Below are positions 14,779-21,844 of a stretch of DNA of 21,875 nt, one piece after another. Below the pieces are notes generated by a model. It was not told the DNA's origin and did not search any database. It saw nothing but the letters and a program-made list of their open reading frames with translations. The position numbers were made by a program, and so were the translations under genes. The stretch is taken from assembly GCA_018500075.1 (NCBI GenBank), contig JAHBAN010000004.1, forward strand, positions 1 to 21,875. The letters are read 5' to 3'. This DNA comes from Flavobacteriia bacterium (lineage in GTDB: Bacteria; Bacteroidota; Bacteroidia; Flavobacteriales; Flavobacteriaceae). Position 1 is the stretch's first letter, and every line of letters starts with the position of its first letter.

Positions 14779-15810
14779 TTATGGGAATGTCAGCTCCAGC
14801 GCGCCAAGCGGGGCCAGCATGGCCTGCACAACGCTCTGGTCAAGGGTGTCTGCCGCGTGTTTCCAGCGCGGTTTGCGGTCTTTGTCGATGATAGCGGCGC
14901 GAATCCCTTCGAGAAAGTCGCCATGCTCCATGGCGCGCGCCGTAAAGCGGTATTCCAGCGCCAGCGCCTCGCGGATGTCGCCACAGCCCTTAAGCTCTGC
15001 CATCATCAGAAGGGTCGCCGCCATGGCAAGGGGCGAGTTGCGCCCGAGGGCTTTCAGGGCTGTGGCGGCAAACTCTGTGTCTTGCGCGGCCAAACGGCTG
15101 TAAAGATCGGGCAGGCTTGTGGCGCTGAAGGCCGCATCAATATCGGCTTGATGCGCCGCGAGCGTGCCTGCCGCCGGTGTCTCTTGCGCCGCGGCGAGAA
15201 GGCTCGGATCGGCTCCGGTTTCAAGCTCGGCGATCAGGTCTTTCCACTTTAATTCAGGAATGTAAGTATCTGCAAAACCTGCATAAATAGCGTCTACTGC
15301 GGCCATGCGCGCCCCGGTCAACCCAAGATAGGCGCCGCTCGCGCCCGGCGCATTGGCAAGGATCATCGAGCCGCCCACATCCGGCACAAGCCCGATCCCG
15401 CATTCGGGCATGGCGACCTGCGAGCTTTCGCCCACGATACGGTGTGAGCCATGGCAGCCAACCCCCATGCCGCCGCCCATTGTGAAGCCTTGCAAAAAGG
15501 AAATGACCGGCTTGGGATAGCTGCGCAGCGCCGCATTCATCCTGTATTCATCGCGCCAGAAGCGCTGGCCAAAGCCATAGTCGCCGCGCGTGCCGCTGTC
15601 GTAGAGATCGGCAATATCCCCCCCCGCCGAGAAGGCTTTTTCGCCCTCGGCATCGATGATCACCCGCGTCACAGCGGGGTCGTCCCGCCACATCTGGAGG
15701 GCTGCATCAATCGCCGTAACCATCTGATATGTCACAGCATTCAAAGCCTTGGGGCGGGTGAGGGTGATCCCCCCCGCCGCACCTGTCACCCGGATCGAAA
15801 TATCGCTCAT
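14779..15810 (-). CDS. 3-Hydroxyisobutyryl-CoA hydrolase (HIBCH, crotonase fold)
   Basis: 343 aa, the length of HIBCH and not of simple enoyl-CoA hydratases (about 260 aa). It cleaves 3-hydroxyisobutyryl-CoA to free 3-hydroxyisobutyrate. Key blocks are TRPKALNAVTYQM, FSAGGDIADLY (oxyanion hole), GFTMGGGMGVGCHGSHRI and MPECGIGLVPDVGGS, where Glu-136 and Asp-144 are at the catalytic positions of the family. The HIBCH-specific C-terminal half continues to the end, with LEYRFTARAMEHGDFLEGIRA near the C-terminus. The start ATG overlaps the acyl-CoA dehydrogenase stop by 4 bases (ATGA), so translation is coupled. The family is often annotated as enoyl-CoA hydratase, but the context of acyl-CoA dehydrogenase and mmsB supports the hydrolase. 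Confidence 0.93.
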   Translation of the reverse strand: MSDISIRVTGAAGGITLTRPKALNAVTYQMVTAIDAALQMWRDDPAVTRVIIDAEGEKAFSAGGDIADLYDSGTRGDYGFGQRFWRDEYRMNAALRSYPKPVISFLQGFTMGGGMGVGCHGSHRIVGESSQVAMPECGIGLVPDVGGSMILANAPGASGAYLGLTGARMAAVDAIYAGFADTYIPELKWKDLIAELETGADPSLLAAAQETPAAGTLAAHQADIDAAFSATSLPDLYSRLAAQDTEFAATALKALGRNSPLAMAATLLMMAELKGCGDIREALALEYRFTARAMEHGDFLEGIRAAIIDKDRKPRWKHAADTLDQSVVQAMLAPLGALELTFP

Positions 15811-16952
15811 GCGGCGTCTGCAATCATCTGGCGCGAGATGATCAGGCGCATGATTTCATTGGTGCCTTCAAGGATCTGGTGGACCCGCAAATCGCGCACG
15901 ATTTTCTCGATCCCGTAGTCGGCAAGATAGCCATAGCCGCCATGAAGCTGCAAACATCCATTGGCCACGTCAAAGGCCACATCGGTCACCATCAGCTTGG
16001 CCATGGCGCAGAATTTTGTCGCATCATGCGCCCCCGTGTCGAGCTTCCACGCCGCCTGACGCAGGAAAATCCGCGAGGCCTGCAACTTGGTTTCAAACTC
16101 TGCAAGCTTGAATTGCAGCGCCTGAAACTGGTTGATCGATTTGCCAAAAGCCTTGCGCTCGCTCATGTATTGCAAAGTCAGATCAAGCGCATTTTGGGCG
16201 CCCCCAAGGGCTGAGGCCGCAATGTTGAGCCGCCCGCCGTCCAGCCCCGCCATGGCATAGGCAAAGCCTTGGCCTTCCTCGCCAATCAGGTTGTCATGGG
16301 GCACGTTGCAATCGTCAAACTGAACCTGCGCCGTGGGTTGTGCGCGCCAGCCCATCTTGTCCTCGAGCGCACCAAAGCTGAGGCCCGCCGCGCCGTCTTC
16401 GACCACCACTGTCGAGATGCCTTTCGGGCCGTCCGCGCCTGTGCGCACCATCGTGACATAAGCGTCAGAATAGCCGCCGCCTGAAATAAAAGCTTTTGTT
16501 CCGTTGAGCTTATAGCCTTCGTTGGTCTTGTCTGCGCGGGTCTTGAGCGCCGCAGCGTCCGAGCCAGAGCCAGGCTCTGTCAGGCAATAGGAGAAGATTT
16601 TTTCCATGCTGCACAGAGCCGGGAGCCATTTGGCCTTGGTCTCGTCTGAGCCGAATTTGTCTATCATCCCGCCGCACATATTGTGGATCGACAGAAACGA
16701 GCCGACAGCCGGGCAGGCCATGGCGAGCGCCTCAAAAACCAGCGTCGCATCGAGCCGCGACAGCCCCGAGCCGCCGCTTTCCTCGCGCACATAAAGCCCG
16801 CCAAAGCCAAGCTCGGCCAGCTTGGGCCAAAGCTCTTTCGGGATCGTGCCGGCCTTTTCCCACTCCATGGCAAAGGGGGCGATATGCTCAGCGCCAAAGC
16901 CTTTCGCCATATCAAAGATCAGCGTTTGCTCTTCACTCAATGCAAAGTCCAT
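15807..16952 (-). CDS. Acyl-CoA dehydrogenase, probably isobutyryl-CoA dehydrogenase
   Basis: 381 aa FAD enzyme, full length. It likely oxidises isobutyryl-CoA to methacrylyl-CoA and passes electrons to ETF. Typical signatures are YCLTEPGSGSDAAALKT (first ACAD signature), FISGGGYSDAYVTMVRT and QLHGGYGYLADYGIEKIVRD. The catalytic base is Glu-362 in QILEGTNEIMR. The isobutyryl specificity is inferred from the operon: the two following genes handle the next valine intermediates, and the protein resembles ACAD8-type enzymes. The start at 16952 has GGGAGGAGA upstream. It is the first gene of the operon, behind a promoter with an overlapping palindrome at 16986-17007. Confidence 0.93.
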   Translation of the reverse strand: MDFALSEEQTLIFDMAKGFGAEHIAPFAMEWEKAGTIPKELWPKLAELGFGGLYVREESGGSGLSRLDATLVFEALAMACPAVGSFLSIHNMCGGMIDKFGSDETKAKWLPALCSMEKIFSYCLTEPGSGSDAAALKTRADKTNEGYKLNGTKAFISGGGYSDAYVTMVRTGADGPKGISTVVVEDGAAGLSFGALEDKMGWRAQPTAQVQFDDCNVPHDNLIGEEGQGFAYAMAGLDGGRLNIAASALGGAQNALDLTLQYMSERKAFGKSINQFQALQFKLAEFETKLQASRIFLRQAAWKLDTGAHDATKFCAMAKLMVTDVAFDVANGCLQLHGGYGYLADYGIEKIVRDLRVHQILEGTNEIMRLIISRQMIADAA

Positions 16953-16985
16953 GATGGTCTCCTCCCATAAGTCAGCCGTCTGTGC

Positions 16986-17007
16986 GAATTGAACACTCGT
17001 TTAATTC
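16986..17007. promoter_or_regulatory. 22-bp palindromic operator at the acyl-CoA dehydrogenase promoter
   Basis: Arms GAATTGAAC and GTTTAATTC flank ACTC and match at 8 of 9 paired positions. The core TTRAAC-N4-GTTYAA resembles operators of TetR-type repressors that control acyl-CoA catabolism. It lies just downstream of the proposed -10, where bound repressor would block initiation. Confidence 0.6.
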
Positions 17008-17011
17008 AAAA

Positions 17012-17039
17012 ATCTTACAGGAGTTTTGCAGGGCTTCAA
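17012..17039 (-). promoter_or_regulatory. Candidate promoter of the isobutyryl-CoA dehydrogenase operon
   Basis: On the reverse strand, TTGAAG (17039-17034) and TAAGAT (17017-17012) are separated by 16 bases. Each matches 4 of 6 positions of the sigma-70 consensus. The position, about 60 bases before the start codon and next to the palindrome, supports it. Confidence 0.45.
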
Positions 17040-17044
17040 GCTGA

Positions 17045-17374
17045 CTATTCAACCCGGATCTTGCCGCGCATCCCGCCATGCCAGCGGCAGATATAGTCAA
17101 ACTCGCCTTTGCGGTCAAAAATGAGGGTTGCGGACTTGCCCTTGCGCAGATTTCCGCTGTCCCAGCTGCCGTCTTTCGCGGTTGCGGTATGCTCCAGTGC
17201 GTCACGGTTTTCAAAGACCACACTGTCGCCCGCCTTGATCACAAGGGTCGCGGGCGTAAACTGCATCGATTGAATGCGCACTTTGTGCTGTGCGGCCTCG
17301 GCTGGCCTCGGGCGCAAAACCGACAGAGGCGGCAGGGCAAGAGATGTGAAAATAAAATGGCGTCTCGTGAACAT
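17045..17374 (-). CDS. Exported cupredoxin (amicyanin/plastocyanin-like)
   Basis: 109 aa. The N-terminus MFTRRHFIFTSLALPP has twin arginines, a hydrophobic core and a likely cleavage after PAEA (about residue 27), which suggests Tat export to the periplasm. The mature domain is a small blue-copper fold with type 1 ligands visible: His-62 (DALEHTAT), then Cys-96, His-99 and Met-102 in CRWHGGM. The short C-x2-H-x2-M loop is like that of amicyanin and related cupredoxins. It probably carries single electrons; the partner is unknown, and no dehydrogenase or oxidase lies next to it. The ATG at 17374 has AGGAGAG 7 bases upstream; a GTG two codons earlier is less likely. Its placement amid valine genes looks incidental. 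Confidence 0.88.
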   Translation of the reverse strand: MFTRRHFIFTSLALPPLSVLRPRPAEAAQHKVRIQSMQFTPATLVIKAGDSVVFENRDALEHTATAKDGSWDSGNLRKGKSATLIFDRKGEFDYICRWHGGMRGKIRVE

Positions 17375-17441
17375 GGGCACTCTCCTAAAGCGGGTGGGGC
17401 AGGTCGGTCTGCTGCCAAACTAGCAGAGGGCCGCCCGATGC

Positions 17442-17828
17442 TCAAAGCTCCGTCTTGAGCCATGCTTTTGCATCCTGCAAATTGTCAAAGATCGCCGCTC
17501 TGGCCCAATCGGATTGCTCGGTCAGGTTCTCAAAGATCCGCCCCATCCCGAAGGCAACCTCATCGGGCGCAATAATCGCAACACGCATGATTGCGCCCGC
17601 CTCGCTGTAGCTTTTGCCAAACATCGAAAACAGTGCATAGATTTCGGCGAAGCCTATGGTGCTGCTGTCAAATTCGCGAATATCGGCAATATGGGGCCGG
17701 GTGAGCGAGAACATCGGATCCTGACTGTAGGTCTGAAACAGCGTGCTGATGTCTGACAGGCTCACGCGGCCGCGATAGCGCGCCAAGACAGCTGCCGGCT
17801 CGTCGATGATCTCATAGGTTACGGGCAT
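17442..17828 (-). CDS. SpoIIAA-like / STAS-type protein of unknown function
   Basis: 128 aa, starting MPVTYEIIDEPAAVLARYRG. The pattern of an N-terminal strand pair, a long helix, HIADIREFDSSTIGFAEI in the middle and a C-terminus ending IFDNLQDAKAWLKTEL resembles SpoIIAA-like proteins (PF11964), which often end in a similar AWL helix. I offer this as fold-level similarity only. No membrane segment or signal peptide is seen. The start at 17828 has only GGAC upstream and lies 22 bases beyond the T-run of the mmsA terminator. It may therefore depend on readthrough from mmsA or on a promoter hidden in the mmsA 3' end. The reading frame continues upstream to 18005, but that part overlaps the terminator and mmsA. 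Confidence 0.65.
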   Translation of the reverse strand: MPVTYEIIDEPAAVLARYRGRVSLSDISTLFQTYSQDPMFSLTRPHIADIREFDSSTIGFAEIYALFSMFGKSYSEAGAIMRVAIIAPDEVAFGMGRIFENLTEQSDWARAAIFDNLQDAKAWLKTEL

Positions 17829-17850
17829 GGGGTGTCCAAAAAGAACGCAC

Positions 17851-17884
17851 AAAAAAAGCGACCCTTTCAGCAAAGGGCCGCTTT
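17851..17884 (-). terminator. Strong intrinsic terminator of mmsA
   Basis: On the reverse strand, GCGGCCCTTT-gctg-AAAGGGTCGC forms a 10-bp stem with one G-U pair. It is extended by AAA/TTT and followed directly by seven T residues (RC of 17851-17857). It lies 24 bases beyond the mmsA stop. Confidence 0.9.
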
Positions 17885-17907
17885 CTACCATGACGTTAGT
17901 TGGGTGA

Positions 17908-19407
17908 TTAGTCCATAGGCTTGAAGTTGAATTCACCACCGTTTTTGATGCCCGAAGGCCAGCGCGATGTGACCGTCTTTGTGCGGGTGTAAAACTTGAA
18001 CGCATCCGGCCCGTGCTGGTTCAAATCGCCAAAGACAGATTTCTTCCAGCCGCCAAAGGTGTGATAGGCCAGCGGCACAGGAATTGGCACGTTGATCCCG
18101 ATCATGCCGACATTGATCCGGTTGGCAAAGTCGCGCGCCGCATCACCATCACGGGTGAAAATAGCCGTGCCGTTGCCGTATTCATGGTCCATAGCCAGCT
18201 TGAGCGCTTCTTCATAAGAGCCTGCGCGCACAGTGCTGAGCACGGGGCCGAAAATCTCTTTTTTGTAGATGTCCATATCTGGGGTCACACGGTCAAAAAG
18301 ATGCGGTCCGACAAAGAAGCCGTCTTCATAGCCCTGCAAGGCAAAGTCACGCCCGTCCACAACAAGCTCAGCGCCTTGATCCACACCTGTCTGCACAAGG
18401 TTGAGAATGTTTTGCTTCGCTGCGGCCGTGACAACGGGGCCGTAATCCACGTCATCGCCCGAGGTGTAAGGCCCGACTTTGAGCTTCTCGATGCGTGGCA
18501 CCAGCTTTTCGATCAGCTTGTCAGCGGTTTCCTCGCCCACGGGCACAGCCACAGAAATCGCCATACAGCGTTCGCCTGCCGCGCCAAAGCCTGCGCCGAT
18601 CAGCGCGTCTGCGGCTTGGTCAAGATCGGCATCCGGCATGATGATCATGTGGTTTTTAGCGCCGCCAAAGCACTGGACACGCTTGCCTTGCGAGCAGCCT
18701 GTGCCATAAATATATTCGGCAATCGGCGTTGAACCGACAAAGCCGACCGACTGGATCGTGTCGTCATAGAGGATCGCGTCAACAGCTTCCTTATCGCCGT
18801 TCACGACTTGCAGAATGCCCTTGGGCAGGCCCGCTTCTTCCATCAGCTCGGCCAGCATCAGCGGAACCGAAGGGTCGCGCTCGCTGGGCTTGAGAATAAA
18901 GGCGTTGCCGCAGGCGAGGGCAGGGCCGAACATCCACATCGGGATCATCGCGGGGAAGTTGAACGGGGTGATCCCCGCGGTCACGCCAAGCGCCTGACGC
19001 ATCGAATACATATCGATGCCCGGGCCTGCGCCGTCGGTGTAATCGCCTTTCAGAAGCTCGGGCGCGCCGATGCAATATTCGATCACTTCAAGACCGCGCT
19101 GCACATCGCCTTTGGCATCAGGGAAGGTCTTGCCGTGCTCACGGCTGAGCGCTTCGGCCAGTTTGTCCATGTCGCGATTGAGCAGATCGACATATTTCAT
19201 CATCACCCGCGCCCGGCGCTGCGGGTTTGTCGCCGCCCAAGCCGGCTGCGCCGCGGCAGCAATCGCAACGGCCTTGGCCATCTCTTCTTTAGAGGCCAGC
19301 GGAACGCGCGCCTGAACTTCGCCAGTCGCAGGGTTGAACACATCCGCAAACCGGCCTGATGTGCCTTTGACGTGTTCGCCGCCGATATAATGGGTAAGGT
19401 CTTTCAT
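17908..19407 (-). CDS. mmsA: Methylmalonate-semialdehyde dehydrogenase (CoA-acylating)
   Basis: 499 aa, usual MmsA length. It converts methylmalonate semialdehyde to propionyl-CoA and CO2 with NAD+ and CoA, the last step of valine degradation; it also acts on malonate semialdehyde. Diagnostic blocks are the opening HYIGGEHVKGTSGRFADVFNP, then GVTAGITPFNFPAMIPMWMF (oxyanion Asn), VQCFGGAKNHMIIMPDAD and GAAGERCMAISVAVPVG with the nucleophile Cys-281. Where most aldehyde dehydrogenases have a general-base Glu, FGGAKNH has none, as expected for the CoA-dependent subfamily. The start has GGAGG upstream. It has its own promoter and terminator and is divergent from a LysR gene that probably controls it. 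Confidence 0.97.
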   Translation of the reverse strand: MKDLTHYIGGEHVKGTSGRFADVFNPATGEVQARVPLASKEEMAKAVAIAAAAQPAWAATNPQRRARVMMKYVDLLNRDMDKLAEALSREHGKTFPDAKGDVQRGLEVIEYCIGAPELLKGDYTDGAGPGIDMYSMRQALGVTAGITPFNFPAMIPMWMFGPALACGNAFILKPSERDPSVPLMLAELMEEAGLPKGILQVVNGDKEAVDAILYDDTIQSVGFVGSTPIAEYIYGTGCSQGKRVQCFGGAKNHMIIMPDADLDQAADALIGAGFGAAGERCMAISVAVPVGEETADKLIEKLVPRIEKLKVGPYTSGDDVDYGPVVTAAAKQNILNLVQTGVDQGAELVVDGRDFALQGYEDGFFVGPHLFDRVTPDMDIYKKEIFGPVLSTVRAGSYEEALKLAMDHEYGNGTAIFTRDGDAARDFANRINVGMIGINVPIPVPLAYHTFGGWKKSVFGDLNQHGPDAFKFYTRTKTVTSRWPSGIKNGGEFNFKPMD

Positions 19408-19434
19408 GTGATCCTCCAGTCAGATTTCACCGCC

Positions 19435-19462
19435 ATTCTAGCCTTGCAATATTGTATGTAAA
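19435..19462 (-). promoter_or_regulatory. Promoter of mmsA with a dyad in its spacer
   Basis: On the reverse strand, TTTACA (19462-19457) and TAGAAT (19440-19435) are 16 bases apart, and each matches 5 of 6 consensus positions. The spacer contains the perfect palindrome CAATATTG (19447-19454), a plausible half of a LysR-type site for the divergent regulator. Confidence 0.6.
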
Positions 19463-19522
19463 AGGGGCAGGTTTACACGGCGCAATTTGCGTTTTTGCAA
19501 GACTGGGGCGGGGCGACACCAC

Positions 19523-20419
19523 ATGACACCAAACTGGGACGATATGCGCAGCTTTCTGGCTGTGGCGCGGGCCGAGACCCTCTCGGGGGCCGCGGCCCTG
19601 CTCAAAGCCGATCCTGCAACAGTGGGCCGGCGCGTGGCGCGGCTGGAAGAAGCGCTCAATGAGATCCTATTTGCTAAATCTCCGCAGGGCTACCGCCTGA
19701 CCGCACAGGGCCAGAAGCTCTTGTCTCATGCCGTCCGCCTTGAACAGACCATGCAAGACGCCCGAGAAGATCTGGGCGGGCAGGGCGCCGAACTCTCCGG
19801 TCAGATCCGCATCGGCGCGCCAGACGGCTGTGCCAATTTTTTGCTGCCACAGGTCTGTGCTGCGATCACAGCCGAAAACCCCGAGCTTGATATCCAGATT
19901 GTGGCTTTGCCGCGCATCTTCAATCTCTCCAAACGCGAGGCCGATATGGCGATCACGGTGAGCCGCCCGGAGGCGGGCCGGCTCTTGGTGCAAAAACTGG
20001 TGGATTACAAACTCCATCTTGCCGCCGCCGCAGAATACCTCGCCCAACACCCCGACATCCGGAGCATGGAGGCGCTCGGTGGGCACCGATTTGTCGGCTA
20101 TATCCCCGACATGATTTTTGACAAGGAGCTTGATTACCTGAGCGGCACGCCGTTTGAGCGGGTGACCCTCGCGTCCAATTCGGCGGCTGTTCAGCTCAAT
20201 ATCCTGCGCCAGGGCGGCGGGATCGGCGTTGTGCATGATTTTGCTCTGCCCGCGGCTGCGAACCTGCGCAAGATATTGCCAGAAGCCTTCAGCCTCAAGC
20301 GGAGCTTTTATCTCATCCGCCATGAAGATGATCGCCGTGTGGCACGGCTTTCGCGTTTTGCCGACCGCTTGAGCGAAGGTCTGCGCCAAGAGATGATCCG
20401 GTTGACGGCGATCGCTTGA
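19523..20419 (+). CDS. LysR-family transcriptional regulator, likely regulator of mmsA
   Basis: 298 aa, typical LTTR length. The N-terminal winged helix-turn-helix (about residues 5-62) reads MRSFLAVARAETLSGAAALL, then TVGRRVARLEEALNEILFAKS and YRLTAQGQKLL. Residues about 90-290 form the periplasmic-binding-like effector domain (IRIGAPDGCANFLLPQV at its start). The ATG at 19523 has GGGGCG about 10 bases upstream; an ATG 36 bases earlier is in frame but lacks similarity. It is transcribed away from mmsA with a 115-base shared region, the classic arrangement for an LTTR controlling its neighbour. The inducer is unknown; an intermediate of valine catabolism is a reasonable guess. Confidence 0.93.
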   Translation: MTPNWDDMRSFLAVARAETLSGAAALLKADPATVGRRVARLEEALNEILFAKSPQGYRLTAQGQKLLSHAVRLEQTMQDAREDLGGQGAELSGQIRIGAPDGCANFLLPQVCAAITAENPELDIQIVALPRIFNLSKREADMAITVSRPEAGRLLVQKLVDYKLHLAAAAEYLAQHPDIRSMEALGGHRFVGYIPDMIFDKELDYLSGTPFERVTLASNSAAVQLNILRQGGGIGVVHDFALPAAANLRKILPEAFSLKRSFYLIRHEDDRRVARLSRFADRLSEGLRQEMIRLTAIA

Positions 20420-20465
20420 CAGAGCGGTCTTTGATGTCGCAACCTGAGAAAAAAGGAGACTGCCG

Positions 20466-20900
20466 ATGCTCGTGCAACAGATCCTCAAATCAAAGGGCGA
20501 TGGCCCGGTGATTACAATCAAAGCCTCGACCTCGATATCAGAGGCGGCCCATGTTCTTGCCGAGCGCAGGATCGGCGGCCTGATCGTCTCCGAAGACGGC
20601 ACCCGTGTGGAAGGGATCCTGTCGGAACGCGATATTGTGCGCAGTCTTGCGCTTCGCGGCTCTGTTTGTCTGGAGGAGCGGGTCGGTGATTTGATGACGC
20701 GCAATCCGGTGTGTTGCCGCAAAGACGAAACAACAGACGCCGTTTTGCAAAAAATGACCAACGGGCGCTTTCGCCATATGCCTGTCACAGAAGATGGCAA
20801 GCTCGTCGGGATCATAACCATCGGAGACGCGGTCAAAGCGCGCCTTGAAGAACTTTCCATGGAAAAAGATGCCCTGCAGGGCATGATTATGGGGCATTAG
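20466..20900 (+). CDS. Two-CBS-domain protein
   Basis: 144 aa made of a tandem CBS pair (Bateman module): first at about residues 10-62 (VITIKASTSISEAAHVLAERRIGGLIVSEDG, ILSERDIVRSLA), second at about 72-130 (DLMTRNPVCCRKDETTDAVLQKMTNGRFRHMPV, GIITIGDAVKARL). Such modules bind adenosine nucleotides and usually regulate a partner; no enzymatic domain is attached. Small free-standing proteins of this type are common in alphaproteobacteria. The start has AAGGAGA 7 bases upstream. It is 46 bases after the LysR gene and 115 bases before coaD. The partner and ligand are unknown. Confidence 0.94.
   Translation: MLVQQILKSKGDGPVITIKASTSISEAAHVLAERRIGGLIVSEDGTRVEGILSERDIVRSLALRGSVCLEERVGDLMTRNPVCCRKDETTDAVLQKMTNGRFRHMPVTEDGKLVGIITIGDAVKARLEELSMEKDALQGMIMGH
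20869..20884. repeat. 16-bp perfect palindrome at the 3' end of the CBS gene
   Basis: ATGCCCTGCAGGGCAT is perfectly self-complementary. It encodes part of DALQGM near the end of the CBS protein. No T-run follows. It may be chance, or a hairpin stabilising the transcript end. Confidence 0.6.
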
Positions 20901-20914
20901 ACAGGGCACGAGGT

Positions 20915-20935
20915 AGGGCGATACTGTCGCGCCCT
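20915..20935 (+). terminator. Short hairpin downstream of the CBS gene
   Basis: AGGGCG (20915-20920) pairs with CGCCCT (20930-20935) around a 9-base loop, 14 bases after the stop codon. It is followed by CCCGTC and not by T residues, so it is a weak terminator candidate. Confidence 0.35.
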
Positions 20936-21015
20936 CCCGTCACGCCCTTGCAATTTCTGCCGCAATATCGCATTGCAGCGACATAATCTTACGCAGCCAA
21001 TAGCAAGAGGCTCCC

Positions 21016-21513
21016 ATGCGCATCGGTCTATACCCCGGAACCTTTGACCCAGTCACCTTGGGGCATCTTGACATCATCAAGCGGGGCGCGGCCCTTGTGG
21101 ACCGTCTGGTGATCGGAGTTGCGATCAACCGCGACAAAGGCCCGCTGTTCTCACTTGAAGAGCGTGTCGACATGATCGAAGCCGAATGCGCTGAGCTGTC
21201 GCGCAAGACCGGAACAGAGATTGTCGTGCACCCGTTTGAAAACCTGCTGATTGATTGTGCCAAAGATGTCGGCGCACAGATTATTGTCAGAGGTCTGCGG
21301 GCTGTGGCGGATTTTGAGTATGAATACCAGATGGTGGGGATGAACCGGTCTTTGGACGATTCTGTTGAAACGGTGTTTCTCATGGCAGAAGCCCGCCATC
21401 AGGCGATTGCATCCAAGCTTGTGAAAGAGATTGCGCGTCTGGACGGCGATATTTCCAAGTTTGTGCCCCCGCTCGTGCGCGACAGGGTCTTGTCTCGGAT
21501 GGGCAAGATCTAG
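21016..21513 (+). CDS. coaD: Phosphopantetheine adenylyltransferase
   Basis: 165 aa, normal CoaD length. It adenylates 4'-phosphopantetheine with ATP, the penultimate step of coenzyme A synthesis. The nucleotidyltransferase start MRIGLYPGTFDPVTLGHLDI carries the TxGH motif (Gly-16, His-17). Further conserved blocks are LIVRGLRA-type (IIVRGLRAVADFEYEYQM), MNRSLDDSVETVFLMA and the ATP-binding ASKLVKEIARLDGD, where most bacterial enzymes have ISSTLVKE. The start follows AAGAGG with 7 bases spacing. It probably stands alone; the next gene is convergent. Confidence 0.97.
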   Translation: MRIGLYPGTFDPVTLGHLDIIKRGAALVDRLVIGVAINRDKGPLFSLEERVDMIEAECAELSRKTGTEIVVHPFENLLIDCAKDVGAQIIVRGLRAVADFEYEYQMVGMNRSLDDSVETVFLMAEARHQAIASKLVKEIARLDGDISKFVPPLVRDRVLSRMGKI

Positions 21514-21524
21514 GCTGGGCGCGC

Positions 21525-21668
21525 TCAGCGCCAAAACGCCAGCCACTCGATAAGCTCGGCTATTTTGCGCAATAGAAAGACTGTTCCCTCCCAGCCGAAA
21601 AAGAACATATCAAGGCAGAGCAACGCAACAATCACGAGAGCCAAGACGATCGAGATTTGTGAGTTCAT
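21525..21668 (-). CDS. Small conserved-looking membrane protein, 47 aa
   Basis: Reverse-strand frame starting MNSQISIVLALVIVALLC and ending IAELIEWLAFWR. It has one clear membrane helix (residues 5-24) followed by an amphipathic, Trp- and Phe-rich tail (RKIAELIEWLAFWR). It resembles short membrane proteins I recall from Rhodobacterales that end in IEWLAFWR and are often found near gap genes; that recollection is unverified. It begins at 21668 with a weak GGATGG upstream and ends 12 bases from the coaD stop, convergent. The gene is easily missed because it is so short. Function unknown. Confidence 0.65.
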   Translation of the reverse strand: MNSQISIVLALVIVALLCLDMFFFGWEGTVFLLRKIAELIEWLAFWR

Positions 21669-21756
21669 TCTATACCATCCACATCAAAACCAAAACTATG
21701 CCAAAAGATATGCCCGACATGGGCATTTTGCGCAAGAAATCATCAAGCCACTGTCC

Positions 21757-21797
21757 AAAACGATCAGGCGCCAAGCCTGTGAAGCCTGACGCCTGAT
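21757..21797 (-). terminator. Hairpin with short U-run, minus direction
   Basis: ATCAGGCG (21763-21770) and CGCCTGAT (21790-21797) are perfect 8-bp arms around 19 bases. On the reverse strand the stem is followed by CGTTTT. It probably terminates the minus-strand gene entering from the right edge. The loop holds two copies of CAGGCTT (reverse strand). Confidence 0.6.
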
Positions 21798-21844
21798 GAA
21801 AACCTATGCGGGCCTTAGCCTATAGTGGAACGGTTTCGCAGAGC

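Noticed and set aside
13960..15252. 430-residue plus-strand frame opposite mmsB and the hydrolase
   Set aside because: Both minus-strand genes are full length with catalytic residues; the plus-strand translation has no known domain.
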